A stretch of 64,000 nt of DNA, taken from NCBI RefSeq assembly GCF_036711975.1, contig NC_091966.1:32991501-33055500 (forward strand), given 5' to 3'. Shown here piece by piece: positions 13,300-24,606 of the stretch. The notes beneath the pieces were generated by a model that saw only the letters and a program-made list of their open reading frames with translations, had not been told where the DNA came from and did no database searches. The position numbers and the translations under genes were made by a program. The stretch's first letter is position 1; each line of letters starts with the position of its first letter. The DNA is from Onthophagus taurus. Its lineage: Eukaryota > Arthropoda > Insecta > Coleoptera > Scarabaeidae.

Positions 13300-14060
13300 G
13301 TCAAAACGGGCGTGTATTAATAACCCCCGAGAGCCCCTCGCGTCGTCGGATTATAATCCGGGAGTTTAACTAATTTCGAAAGGGGGCCGCTGCGGTCACG
13401 ACGAGCAACACCTGAGCCGAATAAACTACCCTAGTTTGTCGCCAACGTCAAAACTTTCACAGCTTTTCACGGTTTAGTTACAACAGTCCACGTCCAAACA
13501 TAGAAAGACATTTATTACTGAAAATCCACCCGAAATCAACAGAAATGTTATCAACAAAAATGGTGGAGGCGAAGGGTATTTTTAAAAACTTGTCTTTATT
13601 AATGTTCTAATAATTGATTAAGTAATACGAGTAGTGAGTTTTAATTATTATTACCTTATTTCCGATATTCTGAGTAGTTTTTTGAAATCTCCTTCTATCG
13701 GCACGATATCTTGGGGGCTCCACCGCGTTACCTTTCATCACATCCCGGCGCGGACGTCGTAGCACCACACGCACCACCCGTCGCCTTTCGTTGAGCACTT
13801 CCTGCAAGGAGCAGGTAAGGCTACGCCCCCCTATTTGGCCCCCCTTAACTTATCTGATCCGGCCTGGCCTGCCGCCGGAGAAGAAAGAGGAGGAGGAGGA
13901 GGAGCGGGCTTTACACCACGGCTGAACGGGACTGCAACGGCCACCGCGGCCGACAGGTAGGACTACGGTCGGGTCGGGTCGGGTCGGGCTGTGGCTGCTC
14001 GCGTCCCGATCTCGGCCTCACTGCCTCTGCCTGCGCAATCAATAGCAACCACCACCACCG
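13300..14060. promoter_or_regulatory. GC-rich islands, possible promoter or 5' exon
   Basis: Two GC/CpG-rich blocks (about 13,310-13,420 and 13,690-14,060) stand out from AT-rich surroundings. The first holds the palindrome GGATTATAATCC (13348-13359), two facing GGATTA cores as bound by K50 homeodomains of the Otx/Bicoid/Goosecoid type. The second contains a consensus plus-strand splice donor, GAGCAG followed by GTAAGG near 13,810, and a short GGGTC tandem run near 13,973. This suggests a promoter with a non-coding first exon, but no downstream coding partner is proven. Parvin at 17,929 is the nearest plus-strand gene. Confidence 0.35.
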
Positions 14061-14279
14061 GGGACCCCAAACCGGGACGTGTGCGGCAAGCAATGCTTTA
14101 ATAAAAATATAATAGATGGCGCTGTAAAATCGAAAACTCCCAGTTATACATTTAAATTCGAATAACAAACATAATTTATAGTAAAAACACTAAATACACT
14201 TACGATAACACTAAATAGTCGTAGATTTACACTTTTATTCTTTATTTAAAAAACAATTCTTAACGAAAAAAGAAACGTC

Positions 14280-14305
14280 AATTTGACAGATATATCTGTC
14301 AAATT
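14280..14305. repeat. Perfect 26-bp palindrome
   Basis: AATTTGACAGATA followed directly by its reverse complement. It contains a TGACAG core on both strands, the site type recognised by TALE homeodomains, but there is no context to support function. Confidence 0.4.
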
Positions 14306-14929
14306 ATATTAAAAAACTAGTTTCGTAAGACACTCTTGAAATGCACGAATTCAAGTTTAGTTTTTAATAAATGAGTGCTTTATATTTTATGAAACGTGTT
14401 TTTTATGCTATTTTTTGTAATTCGCGTTTTTATCTTTTTTTTTAAGAAAAATAAAATAAATTTTGCCAATGTAGGGAAATAAGTATGTAGCAGTTGGTAA
14501 CACCGTAACACTTGAAAATAGAAATTTGATTTGACAATTTCTAATTGTCAAAATACAAAATGTATTCTCCTAAAAAAAATGTACACCTCCCGAAATAAGA
14601 GAAATTGCTCAGAGTTCTATTAAAACACTATTTACTATTATATCAATTGAACTGGTTCCATAAAATGTTACTAAAATCTCATTACAGCATCGGATGCTGT
14701 AAGGAGTCTCATTACAGCACCCGTTTGAGTACTGTAATAGCTTTCATTACCGTCGCGAATTACAAAAAAATATTTAAACGAAAATGTATCACAAAAGTGT
14801 TCATACAATGTGCAGAAAATCTAACAAACTGTCGGTAGACTTAGGTTGAATTCAAGAGAAATGAGAATCCCCCCAAATACTAACAAAGCTGCCCATGCTG
14901 ACAACGCAGGCCACCAGTGCAGGAAAAAG

Positions 14930-15700
14930 TATCCGATAAATTCGTGATACGAACTAGTGTGAGACAGGAAAATGCTTTGTCAGCGCTGATGTTCAATCTT
15001 GCCTTGCATTCTGCTATTGCATTGACAGCAGAGGCAATATAATAACAAAATCTGTTCAAAGATGACACATACAGATGATGTATTGATAATAGCCAGAAAT
15101 TACTGAAGGCTTGTAGAGATATTTACTGTAATTGCAAGAGCAGCTACAGAGGAAGGTCTATGTACAAATGAAAAAAAAACTAAGTATATGAAGATGACAT
15201 GAAATGAATAGAGACGAAAATCTGTTCAGCCATTGAAATATCTAAGTGTAATTTTTAATAATAACAATAACGTAACATCTCGAATACAAGAAGCTGCAAA
15301 CAGGTACTGAGATGCACATATAAAAATATTCAAAGGACGTATTGAAGGGACATATGTAGGGGAGCCAAACTGAAAATGTGTAAAACTCTACTTAGACCAG
15401 TTTTGACTTATAGAGCAAAGTCCTGGATTTTGATAGACACGAACAAAGACACGTTATAAGAGAAAAATACTCCTTAAACTATTTGGACCAGTGACAGAGG
15501 AGGATGGAATACGAAAAAGAATGAATTTTGGACTCCAGGACTTAAGAGGAAGACGTCTGGATACATTATAAGAATGCCCAAGAAAAGAGCTAGGAGTATA
15601 ATCTTCAAGGCGAACAGGATAGGTACAAGAATTGCAAGCAAGATAAAAAGTAAAGGACGATGCACAAATTGAAGAAGAAGAAAAATAGTAACGTTGTGGT
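14930..15700 (+). pseudogene. LINE reverse-transcriptase remnant
   Basis: Plus-strand reading gives FVIRTSVRQENALSALMFNL, the RT block around the conserved RQGDALSP motif. THTDDVLIIARN follows, a decayed YADD catalytic box, and then the thumb-like LLRPVLTY and KILLKLFGPV segments. Multiple stops and frameshifts break the frame. It is a non-LTR element; the clade was not assigned. Confidence 0.7.
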
Positions 15701-15799
15701 TGGGTGAGACAGTGGGTTTTTAAGAAGAAATAGATTTGAAGCATCAGAAATCTTCTTGAAAAAGCTGGAAAAGGGAAATAACAAGAGGTAGTGATGCGA

Positions 15800-16690
15800 C
15801 AAACAATCCCACTGAAATTAAAGCTACAAGTAGCTTTATGATTTTGCTATGATGAAAATGAATTGAATCAATTTCACCATTTGAACACACCATTTCCATT
15901 TTTTGGGAGAAGTTTGTACTTCAATATACGATGCTTTACAAGATTTTATTGATTGCTGCGAATCTACGTCGTATTGTTGTTTATTCTATTCTCCATCCAT
16001 GTTGTCTGAAAGCAATGTCGAGTAAGATTCATATTACTGAGAAGGCGAAAACGCTGATGATGAGGTGTTCTGATATTAGCAAGATGATGATGTAGTTCTG
16101 TGACACTGTCTCAAGACTTGCAATCGGTTTTGTCTTATTACTCTCTGAATTTTTTCTAGCAGCTAACTGCATTGTAAAGAGGCATCTGTTTTAGTTGAAC
16201 AGAGATATTTGCTAAATACGTCGATTCATCATCAGCATTACTGTTATTTATGAGTTTGCATCATTTCATGAAGTTTATCAATTACTTCGCATATAGTTAA
16301 ATATTTTCCGTTTACAACTCAGAGGAGCATGAAAGGCCTTTGTTGTCATTGATTGTTTTGAATAAACTGATTTCCAGTTTCTGACTTTTCTGCAGAGATA
16401 ATGCAGATGCCGGTGCAGGAAATCCATTTTTATCTTAGGTTTTTGCTGCATTTTAGATCGTGTTGTTTTCAAGTTCATCTAACAGTAGTGGTGCGTTAGA
16501 TGGAAGCATATAGCTTTATTTTGTTTGCGTGCGTTGACGCAAACTGTTGTTTTCGCTATTTCGACATTATTTTGCAAAATCTTCTTTTAATGCAGCATTA
16601 GAAGACATTAGGAACAAGCTGAATTTTGTGAATTTTTTTATGACTAACACTTTATTACCCAGTAAAAACTCTCCTTCTCTTCCACGGGAC
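15800..16690. other. Intergenic, nothing recognised
   Basis: No domain or long frame supported on either strand between two LINE remnants. Probably decayed transposon sequence. Confidence 0.3.
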
Positions 16691-16699
16691 CACCCGTAG

Positions 16700-17480
16700 T
16701 AGTTCCTCCATCACTAGTTTTTCATTATGTGGCTAAGCATGGTAGTGATCTTTACAGCTTTCACGCAAGCCGTGTTTATGTAGTTTCGGAACCTACATTT
16801 GCTGTCTAAAGACAATCCCAGATACTTAACCATCCTGCCGCTGGTAATTGCGGTCTCCATGATATTAAAGGTAACTTCCAGCTGTATTCGCCGCTTAGTA
16901 AGTAGCAGAATCTTAGTTTTATTTACCGCCAAGAACTGCTCACGGTCCAGCATCCAAGTGAGGATCTTTTTCATTACCTTGTTAATCCTTATTCGCGCTT
17001 CCTTGATGTTTCATGCTTGGATCACTGCACCAAAATCATCTGCATAACCCACCAAATCTACCATAAACATTCCATAACTCTGGCCCAAGGATTGATCCCT
17101 GCGCAACTCTTCAAGTCATTGTTTTGCACTTAGGGTCCTCAGATGTGCAGTAAGTCAGTGTCCTATTCATAAAATAGTTGATGAATTCACTGAACAGGAA
17201 AATGTCGTCCCAGCTTGCAGAGTTAAAAGTGTACCTCACATCTAAGGTCACCAAAATGACAATCGGTCTAGTGTGATGATTTCTCTATTGGGCCTCAGTA
17301 AAGTTATGAAGTATAATGGCCGGTATGTCGAGGAATTTAGGGGATCGCTCTTCTTTTTGGGGATGACCACCAGATTCTATATCTTTCAGAAACAGCTGGA
17401 GGTAGGATGATGGTAGGATAACTTCAGGACATGCAATTACAGCTGCTGTTAATGTCTTCGATAGAGTGCCAACCGGCCCA
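16700..17480 (-). pseudogene. R1-like LINE reverse-transcriptase remnant
   Basis: Minus-strand pieces in order from about 17,260 downward: VTLDVRYTFNSASWDDIF (RT motif with the first catalytic D), YADDFGAVIQA (the catalytic YADD box) and VKYLGLSLDSKCRF followed by RNYI (the palm/thumb YLGV-type motif). The spacing and the NSASW motif are typical of R1/Jockey-group non-LTR elements. Stops and frame changes separate the pieces, and both ends are missing. Confidence 0.75.
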
Positions 17481-17548
17481 TGGGCAGGATCAGTTCGTCT
17501 TCCGTAAAGAAGGGGATGTCGGGGATGAAATGTTGTTAGAAAATATAA

Positions 17549-17605
17549 AATGACATTACAAACGTCAAAAGTGACATATTCTAACCTAAAATCTAAAAAT
17601 TTCTA
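17549..17605. repeat. Dispersed repeat, copy 2
   Basis: Second copy of the repeat at 13,021-13,120, sharing the TGACATTAC-AAACGTCAAAA and TTCTAACCTAAAATCTAAAA segments. It lies about 320 bp upstream of the parvin start codon. Confidence 0.5.
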
Positions 17606-17928
17606 GTTTTTTTATTTTTTATTCTTAAAGATTTTGATGAGACAAATTACTGTAGAAAAAAAAATGTTATAATGCGCGGTAAATTTAAAACTCTTTTTAA
17701 TAAAATTTATGTATGCCTATATATATATATATCTAAAAACCTAAACTTTAACTTTAAAATTTAATGGGAAACCCCTTATCTTTCTTATCAAACCACAACT
17801 TCCTATCTTTATTTAAATACGAAATGTTAATAACAATATTTATTCGTTCGTATCACTCAAACTACACAGCAACTTAAATCTTTCGCGAGTTACAAAGAAT
17901 TTACACCAAATTTTTCATTTAATTCAAA

Positions 17929-19973
17929 ATGAATAAAGAAGATGTGGTTGAAATTCCAATTCAACGTTGTCTTTACAGACAATCATCAGTTGAAACACGT
18001 CTTACTCCTCAACCACCGTCAGAGAGTTCAGATTCGGAAGAAGACACACCCAAAATCGTCGGAGTTCAAAAGAAAATCAACACTGAAGAATCCAATAAGA
18101 ATTACTTAATTGAGAACGAAAAATCTTCATCCCCAACGCATCGAACATCATTTCCTGTTTATGCGCAAGTAGATAAAAATACCAAAAAGCAAGAATCTAG
18201 TACATACGAGGATGATGTCGTTTCTTATGGAACGATTGAAGATGTAAAACCGAAAACTTTTAAACCTGAAATTCTTCCAAAACCTTCCAAAGCAAGACTT
18301 TCGCAAAGTTTTGAAGAGGAAGAATCCAACAAACCGTTCGTGCCTGTTTACGCTGATGTTACAACACCAAAAAGAAATCCGAATCGATATCCTACGAATT
18401 CTGAACCTCTTTACGAAGTTCCTGAATATATCGAGGAAAAATCGCCGGTTTTAACACGAAAATCTCAAATATCAAATGAACAATATGAAAATAGAAAAAC
18501 TAGAGGTATCTATTAGAATTCCCTCATAACTATGAAGTCGGTAACAAAGATTTCTTTTTTTAGATAGTTATGTCAGTTTTGCTGGAACTGTAAGTGATTC
18601 AAGAGGAGTAGGAAACATGGCTACTTTAAGGCCGAAATCGCCTCGCCCTCCCGTGGCTGCTAAACAAGATAAAGAAGAATCTTTATGGGATAAAATTGGT
18701 ACCTTAGGGAGAAAGAAACGAATTAAAGAAGGTGAGCAAATAACCGTATTTAAGCATCAAAATGATTATCAAACCCTATTTGGTCATGTTGTTAAAAATA
18801 TAGTAGGCGTTGTTTATGTCAATGTCAAAAGAATAACAGTTAAAACGTCAATGTCAAAATAATAAATTCTTTATTAGTTCGTGAAGTAGAAGCTGAAGGG
18901 AAAAATGCGATTGATTCTCCTGGAAATCCCGTAAATCCTGATTATCCACCAGAAGAATATGAACTTGGTAAGCTAAATTATAACCATAAATTTTCAATTA
19001 TTTATTTTTTTATTTTTTAATTAAGATGAAAAGGAAGAAAGATGTATGGTAGATACCCACGCGTTAGAAGATCCAAAAGTAAAGGATTTAATACAAATCT
19101 TAATAGATTGGATAAACGATGAATTAGCAGAACAAAGAATAATCGTTCAAGACATCATGGATGATTTATATGACGGCCAAGTTCTTCAAAAACTCCTTGA
19201 AAAACTAACAGGGAACAAATTAAATGAACCGGAAGTTACTCAATCTGAAGAAGGACAAAAACAGAAATTAGCCATGGTTTTGGATGATTTCAATCGAATT
19301 TTGGGTATCCCACATCATTCCATTAAAAAATGGGGTGTTGAAAGTATCCATTCGAAAAATATTGTTGCTATTCTTTACTTATTAGTCGCTTTAGCGCGAC
19401 ATTTTCGCGCCCCAATTCGTTTACCAGAACACGTCACCATCAAAACTCATGTTGTTCAAAAAAGTAATGGACAATTAAATTATAGAACAGCTCATGAACA
19501 TGTCACTTCTGCATATGATGATGTTGGAATGCGATGCGAACGTGATGCTTTTGATACACTTTTCGATCATGCCCCAGAAAAATTACAAGTCGTCAAAAAG
19601 AGTATGGTTACTTTCGTAAATAAACATTTGAATAAAATTAATTTGGAAGTGACTGATTTGGAGACTCAATTTAGTGATGGGGTTTATTTGGTACTTTTGA
19701 TGGGGTTATTGGAAGGATTTTTTGTACCTTTACATTGTTTTTCTTTAACACCTAAAGATTTTGATCAAAAGGTACATAATGTGTCTTTTGCTTTTGATTT
19801 GATGGAGGAAGTTGGGATTTCTAGACCTAAAGCAAGACCTGAAGGTAAACAATTTTTATTACATTTAGCTAATTGTTTTAATTAATTTTGTTGTAGATAT
19901 CGTCAATTTGGATTTGAAATCAACTTTGAGGGTTTTATATAAGCTTTTCTCGAAATACAAAGATATTATTTAA
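17929..19973 (+). CDS. parvin: Parvin, long isoform with 210-residue N-terminal extension
   Basis: Exons 17929-18505, 18564-18731, 18878-18967, 19026-19844 and 19897-19973 (all phase-1 junctions) encode 576 residues. From the internal ATG at 18617 the product is 366 residues, the usual parvin length. It starts with the parvin leader (SLWDKIGTLGRKKR) and carries two calponin-homology domains, about residues 84-190 and 246-362 of the short form. Parvins bind integrin-linked kinase and PINCH at integrin adhesions and, through CH2, paxillin LD motifs. Exon 1 and the first 53 bases of exon 2 stay open and in frame with the parvin start. They add a polar, Ser/Glu/Pro-rich extension with tyrosine motifs such as YAQV, YADV and YEVP, which resemble SH2 docking sites. 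The family identity is certain; use of the long start is inferred from the continuous frame and needs transcript support. A poly(A) signal lies at 20238-20243. Confidence 0.93.
18617..18619 (+). promoter_or_regulatory. parvin: Internal ATG, canonical parvin start
   Basis: An ATG in exon 2 preceded by GGAAAC. Translation from here gives MATLRPKSPRPP followed by the conserved parvin leader and a 366-residue protein that matches the family's normal size. It would serve if a promoter lies near exon 2, or if scanning bypasses the upstream ATG at 17929. Confidence 0.6.
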
Positions 19974-20237
19974 ATATGATGAAGTATTAATCACATTGTA
20001 GTGCCTAAATGCTGCCTTAATGTTTTATAACAATTTTAATTTTTATTGTGTTATTGTTGTGAATTGACAACTATTTTTTTTCTTCTTTGTTAGCCCTAGG
20101 ATGTTGATATTTTGTCAGCAACACATTCTATGGTTAACTAATTGTTAGATAGTATATTTAACAGAATTAAATTGATAATATGAAAGAGAAACTAATGTAA
20201 ATATTTTTATTTTGTATTTTTTAATGTAATTTATATA

Positions 20238-20243
20238 AATAAA
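20238..20243 (+). terminator. parvin: Poly(A) signal of parvin
   Basis: AATAAA about 265 bases after the parvin stop codon. Confidence 0.55.
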
Positions 20244-20299
20244 ACGAATCTAATACAATTGTTATTTATGTATTAATGTGAAAGAATGATATATTAGCA

Positions 20300-21060
20300 T
20301 TTTTTGTTTCTTTAAAACTTTAAATTAAGGAAAGTGACATACTCAACTTTTTTGTATTATACATCACTAGAAAGCCTGATCCTTTCGCCATCTAAAACCG
20401 GGTTTTGTCTTGTCAATATCATGATATCAAAATGCTTGTGCAACCATACAATTTACTAAAGTTTACCACTGTATATAGCGAAAAATTTCCTAAGGATTCT
20501 ATATGGTCTCAGAATTTTGTCCATGACATACAGTGCTGTCCAAAATAATAGGAGCAAGTCTATTTATGTATTTTTATAATAATATATTATTAAAAATTAA
20601 TTTTTTTGGGCGACGTCTCTTGAAGAGTAGCCAAACTTAATGTTGTATCCGCTCACTTTCATTTTATAACTTCTAATTGCCTCTTTTGAGTTTGAAACAT
20701 AAAATTAATAAAAAACTCTCAAAATATGATAACCAACGCACTAAAATGGCGCGATAAGGTGCAAAACCCGTGGAAGAAAAAGAATACCGATGGAGCCAAG
20801 CCAATACCTTTTGTTACGTCAAAAATTATCAAAAATGAACTAAAATTGAATATCGACTATTAGAAGACGACTTTTAGAGAATACTAGACTGAAAATGATG
20901 ACGATTAAACCCATAAATGGCTAACAATAAGATATGGGCCTTCATAATTAAGAAATTTTCAAACATTTTCTTAAATATTTTCAATATGGTTTGTCTTAGA
21001 AAGATAAAATTTGGCAAACAATGCAGTTATTATGACAAATCGTTTAAGATCACTTTTGAA
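20300..21060. other. Intergenic repeat-derived sequence
   Basis: Contains a partial copy (about 20,415-20,540) of the imperfect repeat found again at 21,940-22,330. It also contains CAGTGCTGTCCAAAATAATA near 20,541, which resembles a Tc1-type terminal repeat. No coding content was recognised. Confidence 0.4.
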
Positions 21061-21068
21061 AGTATGCG

Positions 21069-21300
21069 CCAGAGGCGGCGCTACCGGGGGGTGCAAGGGG
21101 TGCACTGCACCCGGGCGCCGCCTAAAAGGGGGCGCCGGCGCCTTTTTAATGTTTTCTCCAACAATATCTTATCTTTCTTTTGCAGTATTACAATATGTCA
21201 AATTAATGGTCATCAATTAACAAACGTCAACGTCATCAATACAAAAGTATTTTTTCTAAACACGCAGCATCATTAATACATTTTTCGTCATAGTATGACA
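21069..21300 (+). mobile_element. hAT-like element end (fragment)
   Basis: A sharply GC-rich start, CAGAGGCGGCGCTACCGGGG, followed by GGTGCACTGCACCCGGGCGC. CAGNGGCGG-type ends with a self-complementary GTGCACTGCAC region are typical of hAT elements of the zinc-finger MYM/Zaphod kind. No matching right end was found in the window, so this is a truncated or broken copy. Confidence 0.4.
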
Positions 21301-21939
21301 AAACTACTCGCAACGGATGATCAGCATTTTTTTAATTCTTATACTGTAGACAAGTGCTATGGATACAATTGGCACACGCCAAGCCGTACTTTTGGATATT
21401 CCGAAATGTTCGAATTGTTGATATCAACAGTATCATTAGTTATTTGCAATATCATCTCACCACTGCGATGGCAGTTTGCTCACTAAAACTGTAATTATTT
21501 GTAATTTTAAACTATTACCGACTGACGAATGTTGGGTAATGATTTGACAGTTGCTTTACTGCTCCAGTTACAGTTGAGGTTGTATCTTTTTGTGAATAAC
21601 TCGAAAACGATGCGTCAAAACAAAAATTTCTAAGAGTGAAAATAATTTTAAAATGAAATAGGCTTTTAGAATCAGTTGTAAAATTTTAGGGGTTTATGAC
21701 ATAATAAAAAAGTTTAAAGGAAATAACCTTTGTGAACCACCTGTATAGCATTGATCCCGTGGTTGCATATTTTCAAAACTGAACATAAACGATTTTTCAT
21801 GATAAAATTGCACTTCTAAAACTTCTTAACTTTGAAAGCCCATATTTTTTTTATATAGGTTTAGACCAAAAATTTTTACACGAATCATCATTATTTTAAC
21901 TCTATTATTTGTGATTAAAATTATGCAACGATTTACAGG

Positions 21940-22330
21940 AACAGCCTGTATATGGCAAGTATACGCGGTTTTCGCAGTTTTTGGGTATATTAGTGTATAT
22001 CACTGCGTACAGCGGAAATTTTCCTATAGATTCTATATGTTCTTGGAGTTTTGTCCATATCATATAAGAAAGTTATGATGCTGTAAACATTTACATACGG
22101 CAACTATACGTGGTTTTTGGGTGGAAAATCCTTGTGCAACCATACTATTTACTAAAGTTATATACTACTGCCTAAAGCGGAAAATTTCCTATGGGTTCTA
22201 TATGATCTCGGAGTTTTGCCCGTGTCATATAAGAAAGGTGTGATGCCATAAACATTTATATACAGCAACTGTACGCGATTTCCTCTGTTTTTGGGTGAGA
22301 GTACTTGTGCAAACATGCCAACGACAAAAC
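21940..22330. repeat. Imperfect tandem repeat, about 145-165 bp period
   Basis: Segments with GCAAGTATACGCGG (21,955), GCAACTATACGTGG (22,099) and GCAACTGTACGCGA (22,264) start diverged repeat units. The units share the TTCCTATGGGTTCTATATGA and CTTGTGCAACCATAC blocks. A further partial unit lies near 20,415-20,540. Confidence 0.6.
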
Positions 22331-22439
22331 TTATACAGGTGGTCCATTTAACGTGAGACAAGCGATTATCTGTAAAACGGTTCATTTTACATAAAAATGA
22401 ACCAAATGAAAGTTGTTCTGTGTGGTGTCAAGGTCATAT

Positions 22440-23110
22440 AAAGGTGACGACCAATTTTTTAAATGGCACCCTATATATTTTATTGTAAAATCTGAATCTG
22501 TGGATAAAAGTAACATAATTAAAAAAAATGTTCTGCGTGGTTTTGTCAATACAACGACAAAACATCTTTTGAAAAAAATTGAATTAGATCTCACATTCAA
22601 TGGTACAAAACTTGCCTGCAAGGAAGAGGTTGTGTTTCTGGGAGTTAAGATTGATCAGCACCTATCATGGAAACAACATATCAAAAATCTCTCCTTGAAG
22701 ATAAATAAAAAGTGTTATGCGCTATGAACTATTTCGCGATTGGTGAGTGTGGGTGTGGCTCTAAGTGCATATTACGCGTCTGAGATATGGCGTGATGTTC
22801 TGGGCCCACTCGACGGACTTTGATCGTGTTTATAGCCCAAAAAAAGTGTCTCAGAGCAGTCTTTGAACTGAAACCCAGAGATTCATGTAAACCTATATTC
22901 GAACATTACAAAATCTTAACATTACCATCTTTATTAATTTTAGACACTGTTATATTTGTAAAAAATAATTATTCATTCTTCTCGAAATACGAGCAGAAAC
23001 ATTCGTATTTAACGCTGGGCGTTGAGCGGTCTTACCTAGTGACACCGAAAACCCAGTATAGTAGAATACAAAAGAAAGTAAACTCATCCGAGATGGTTGC
23101 GTGAAGTAGA
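22440..23110 (+). pseudogene. LINE reverse-transcriptase 3' remnant (Jockey/CR1-like)
   Basis: Plus-strand frames give EEVVFLGVKIDQHLSWKQHI (the FLGV motif), then after a break FIAQKKCLRAVFELKPRDSC and HYKILTLPSL. This order is typical of the thumb and downstream region of Jockey/CR1-group LINEs. Frame breaks near 22,720-22,820 show it is inactive. Confidence 0.7.
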
Positions 23111-23214
23111 ACATCAACGAGCTTAGTTGGTTAATGTTTGGTGTGGCATAATTAATCGGTACATACTTTATTGATGGTATGCTGAATGGGGAGAAGTACC
23201 GAAATTTTTTAGAC

Positions 23215-23430
23215 TACTTCTTAGCAACTTTAATTGCAGATTTGAGCAGGGAAGAAAGACAAAATATGTAGCTGCAAAATGATTTGTGTCCAGCACATTT
23301 TTCACATATTGCACGTGAAGCTTTAGATCGGGATTATGCTGGGCGATTGATTGGAAGGGGATGTCCAATTTCCTGGCCTGCCAGCTCACCTGATTTAACA
23401 CCTTTTGATTGAAATGATTGAAATACTTGA
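23215..23430 (+). pseudogene. DDE transposase remnant (IS630-Tc1-mariner superfamily)
   Basis: Reads QNDLCPAHFSHIAREALDRD then GRLIGRGCPISWPASSPDLT and PFD, a decayed version of the DGAPPHF ... WIGRGGPISWPARSPDLTPLDFFLWG stretch of insect DDE transposases. The related sequence at 33,110-33,600 lies in the opposite orientation. Stops flank the segment. Confidence 0.7.
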
Positions 23431-23953
23431 AAAAATGCATGCAGAAATAGTAGCCAAGAAAACCTTTTAAGGTGTAAAGTAAGTTTTAGTTGAATGGTTA
23501 ATAAATGTATTGAACTGGGTAGAGAAATATTTGAACATTTATCATAAATTTTATACTTGTTGTTGATTAATAGTATAGTTTAATCATTTTTTATAAATAA
23601 ACAGTATTTAAAACTATTTGAATAAAAAAATTATTTAGATTTTGTCTTCGACATGTTATTCAGAATTACGAATGTGATGTTTGACTGTGATGTTTTAATC
23701 TTGGATCTTTACAGTTACTACTGAACTCTTAGCGCAATTCTTCTACAAGCTCCATAAATTCCAAGTAATAAAATAACTTGCAAGAACATAACACACTTTC
23801 ATTAATCATATCATAATTCATTTAGAACTTTTTGTAAAAACTTCTCAATTTCTATTTTTCTCCAAATTTTTTATTTTTTTAGACGTATTAGTTTTGAATA
23901 TTTTCCTATGTCCACGTTTTGCTTGATATTTAGCATTCGTTTCAGCATCAAAT

Positions 23954-24606
23954 GTACAGGTGTCCAAATTTCGATGGGTTTGCAGGGTATCTCAGTTATT
24001 ATGAAAGATAGAAAGTTGCGGCTTTCGCGAACCTGAGCTACTTTTTTTGTGAAACTTACAATGGCGCAAACCAAATTTTCATAGCCCTCTTCGTTTTGAT
24101 ATACAGGGAGTGTTTCAAAATTTACGATTTTCAGACACCTCCTGTATCTCGGCTATCCGGAAACGTAAAAACGGGTTCTAATAGATTTTTTCACGTGGAA
24201 TCCAATGGTGCACGTAGAATTTTTCTAGTCATCACGGTGTTTGAGTTATAAAGAGTTAAGTATTTTAGAAGTTGAGTATTCAGTATTTGAGTTGTGTTTA
24301 TAACTCAAAAACCGTGATGACTAGAAAAATTCTATGTGCACCATTGGATTCCACGTGAAAAAATCTATTAAATCCCATTTTTACTTGTTTACTAAGTTTC
24401 CGGATAGCCGAGCTACAGGAGGTGCCTGAAAATCGTAAATTTCAAATACTCCCTGTATATCAAAAATGAAAAGGGCTATGAAAATTTGGTTTGCGCCATT
24501 GTAAGTTTCACAAAAAAGTAGCTCAGGTTCGCGAAAGCCGCAACTTTCTATCTTTCATAATAACTGAAATACCCTGCAAAACCATCGAAATTTGGACACC
24601 CTGTAC
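23954..24606. repeat. Large foldback element with about 300-bp arms
   Basis: An inverted repeat: the left arm from GTACAGGTGTCCAAATTTCG (23,954) is matched by a right arm ending GAAATTTGGACACCCTGTAC (24,606), with a loop of about 40 bp near 24,265-24,300. Arms are highly similar throughout. It has no coding capacity and looks like a foldback-type non-autonomous DNA element. No clear target-site duplication was seen. Confidence 0.7.

Noticed and set aside
13911..14168. Minus-strand open frame in the GC-rich island
   Set aside because: Arg/Pro-rich translation of a GC-rich, partly tandem-repeated (GGGTC) stretch; no domain, and composition explains the open frame.
15454..15802. Several overlapping minus-strand frames over a LINE tail
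   Set aside because: They are antisense shadows of the plus-strand LINE remnant, with low-complexity Phe/Leu/Ser content.
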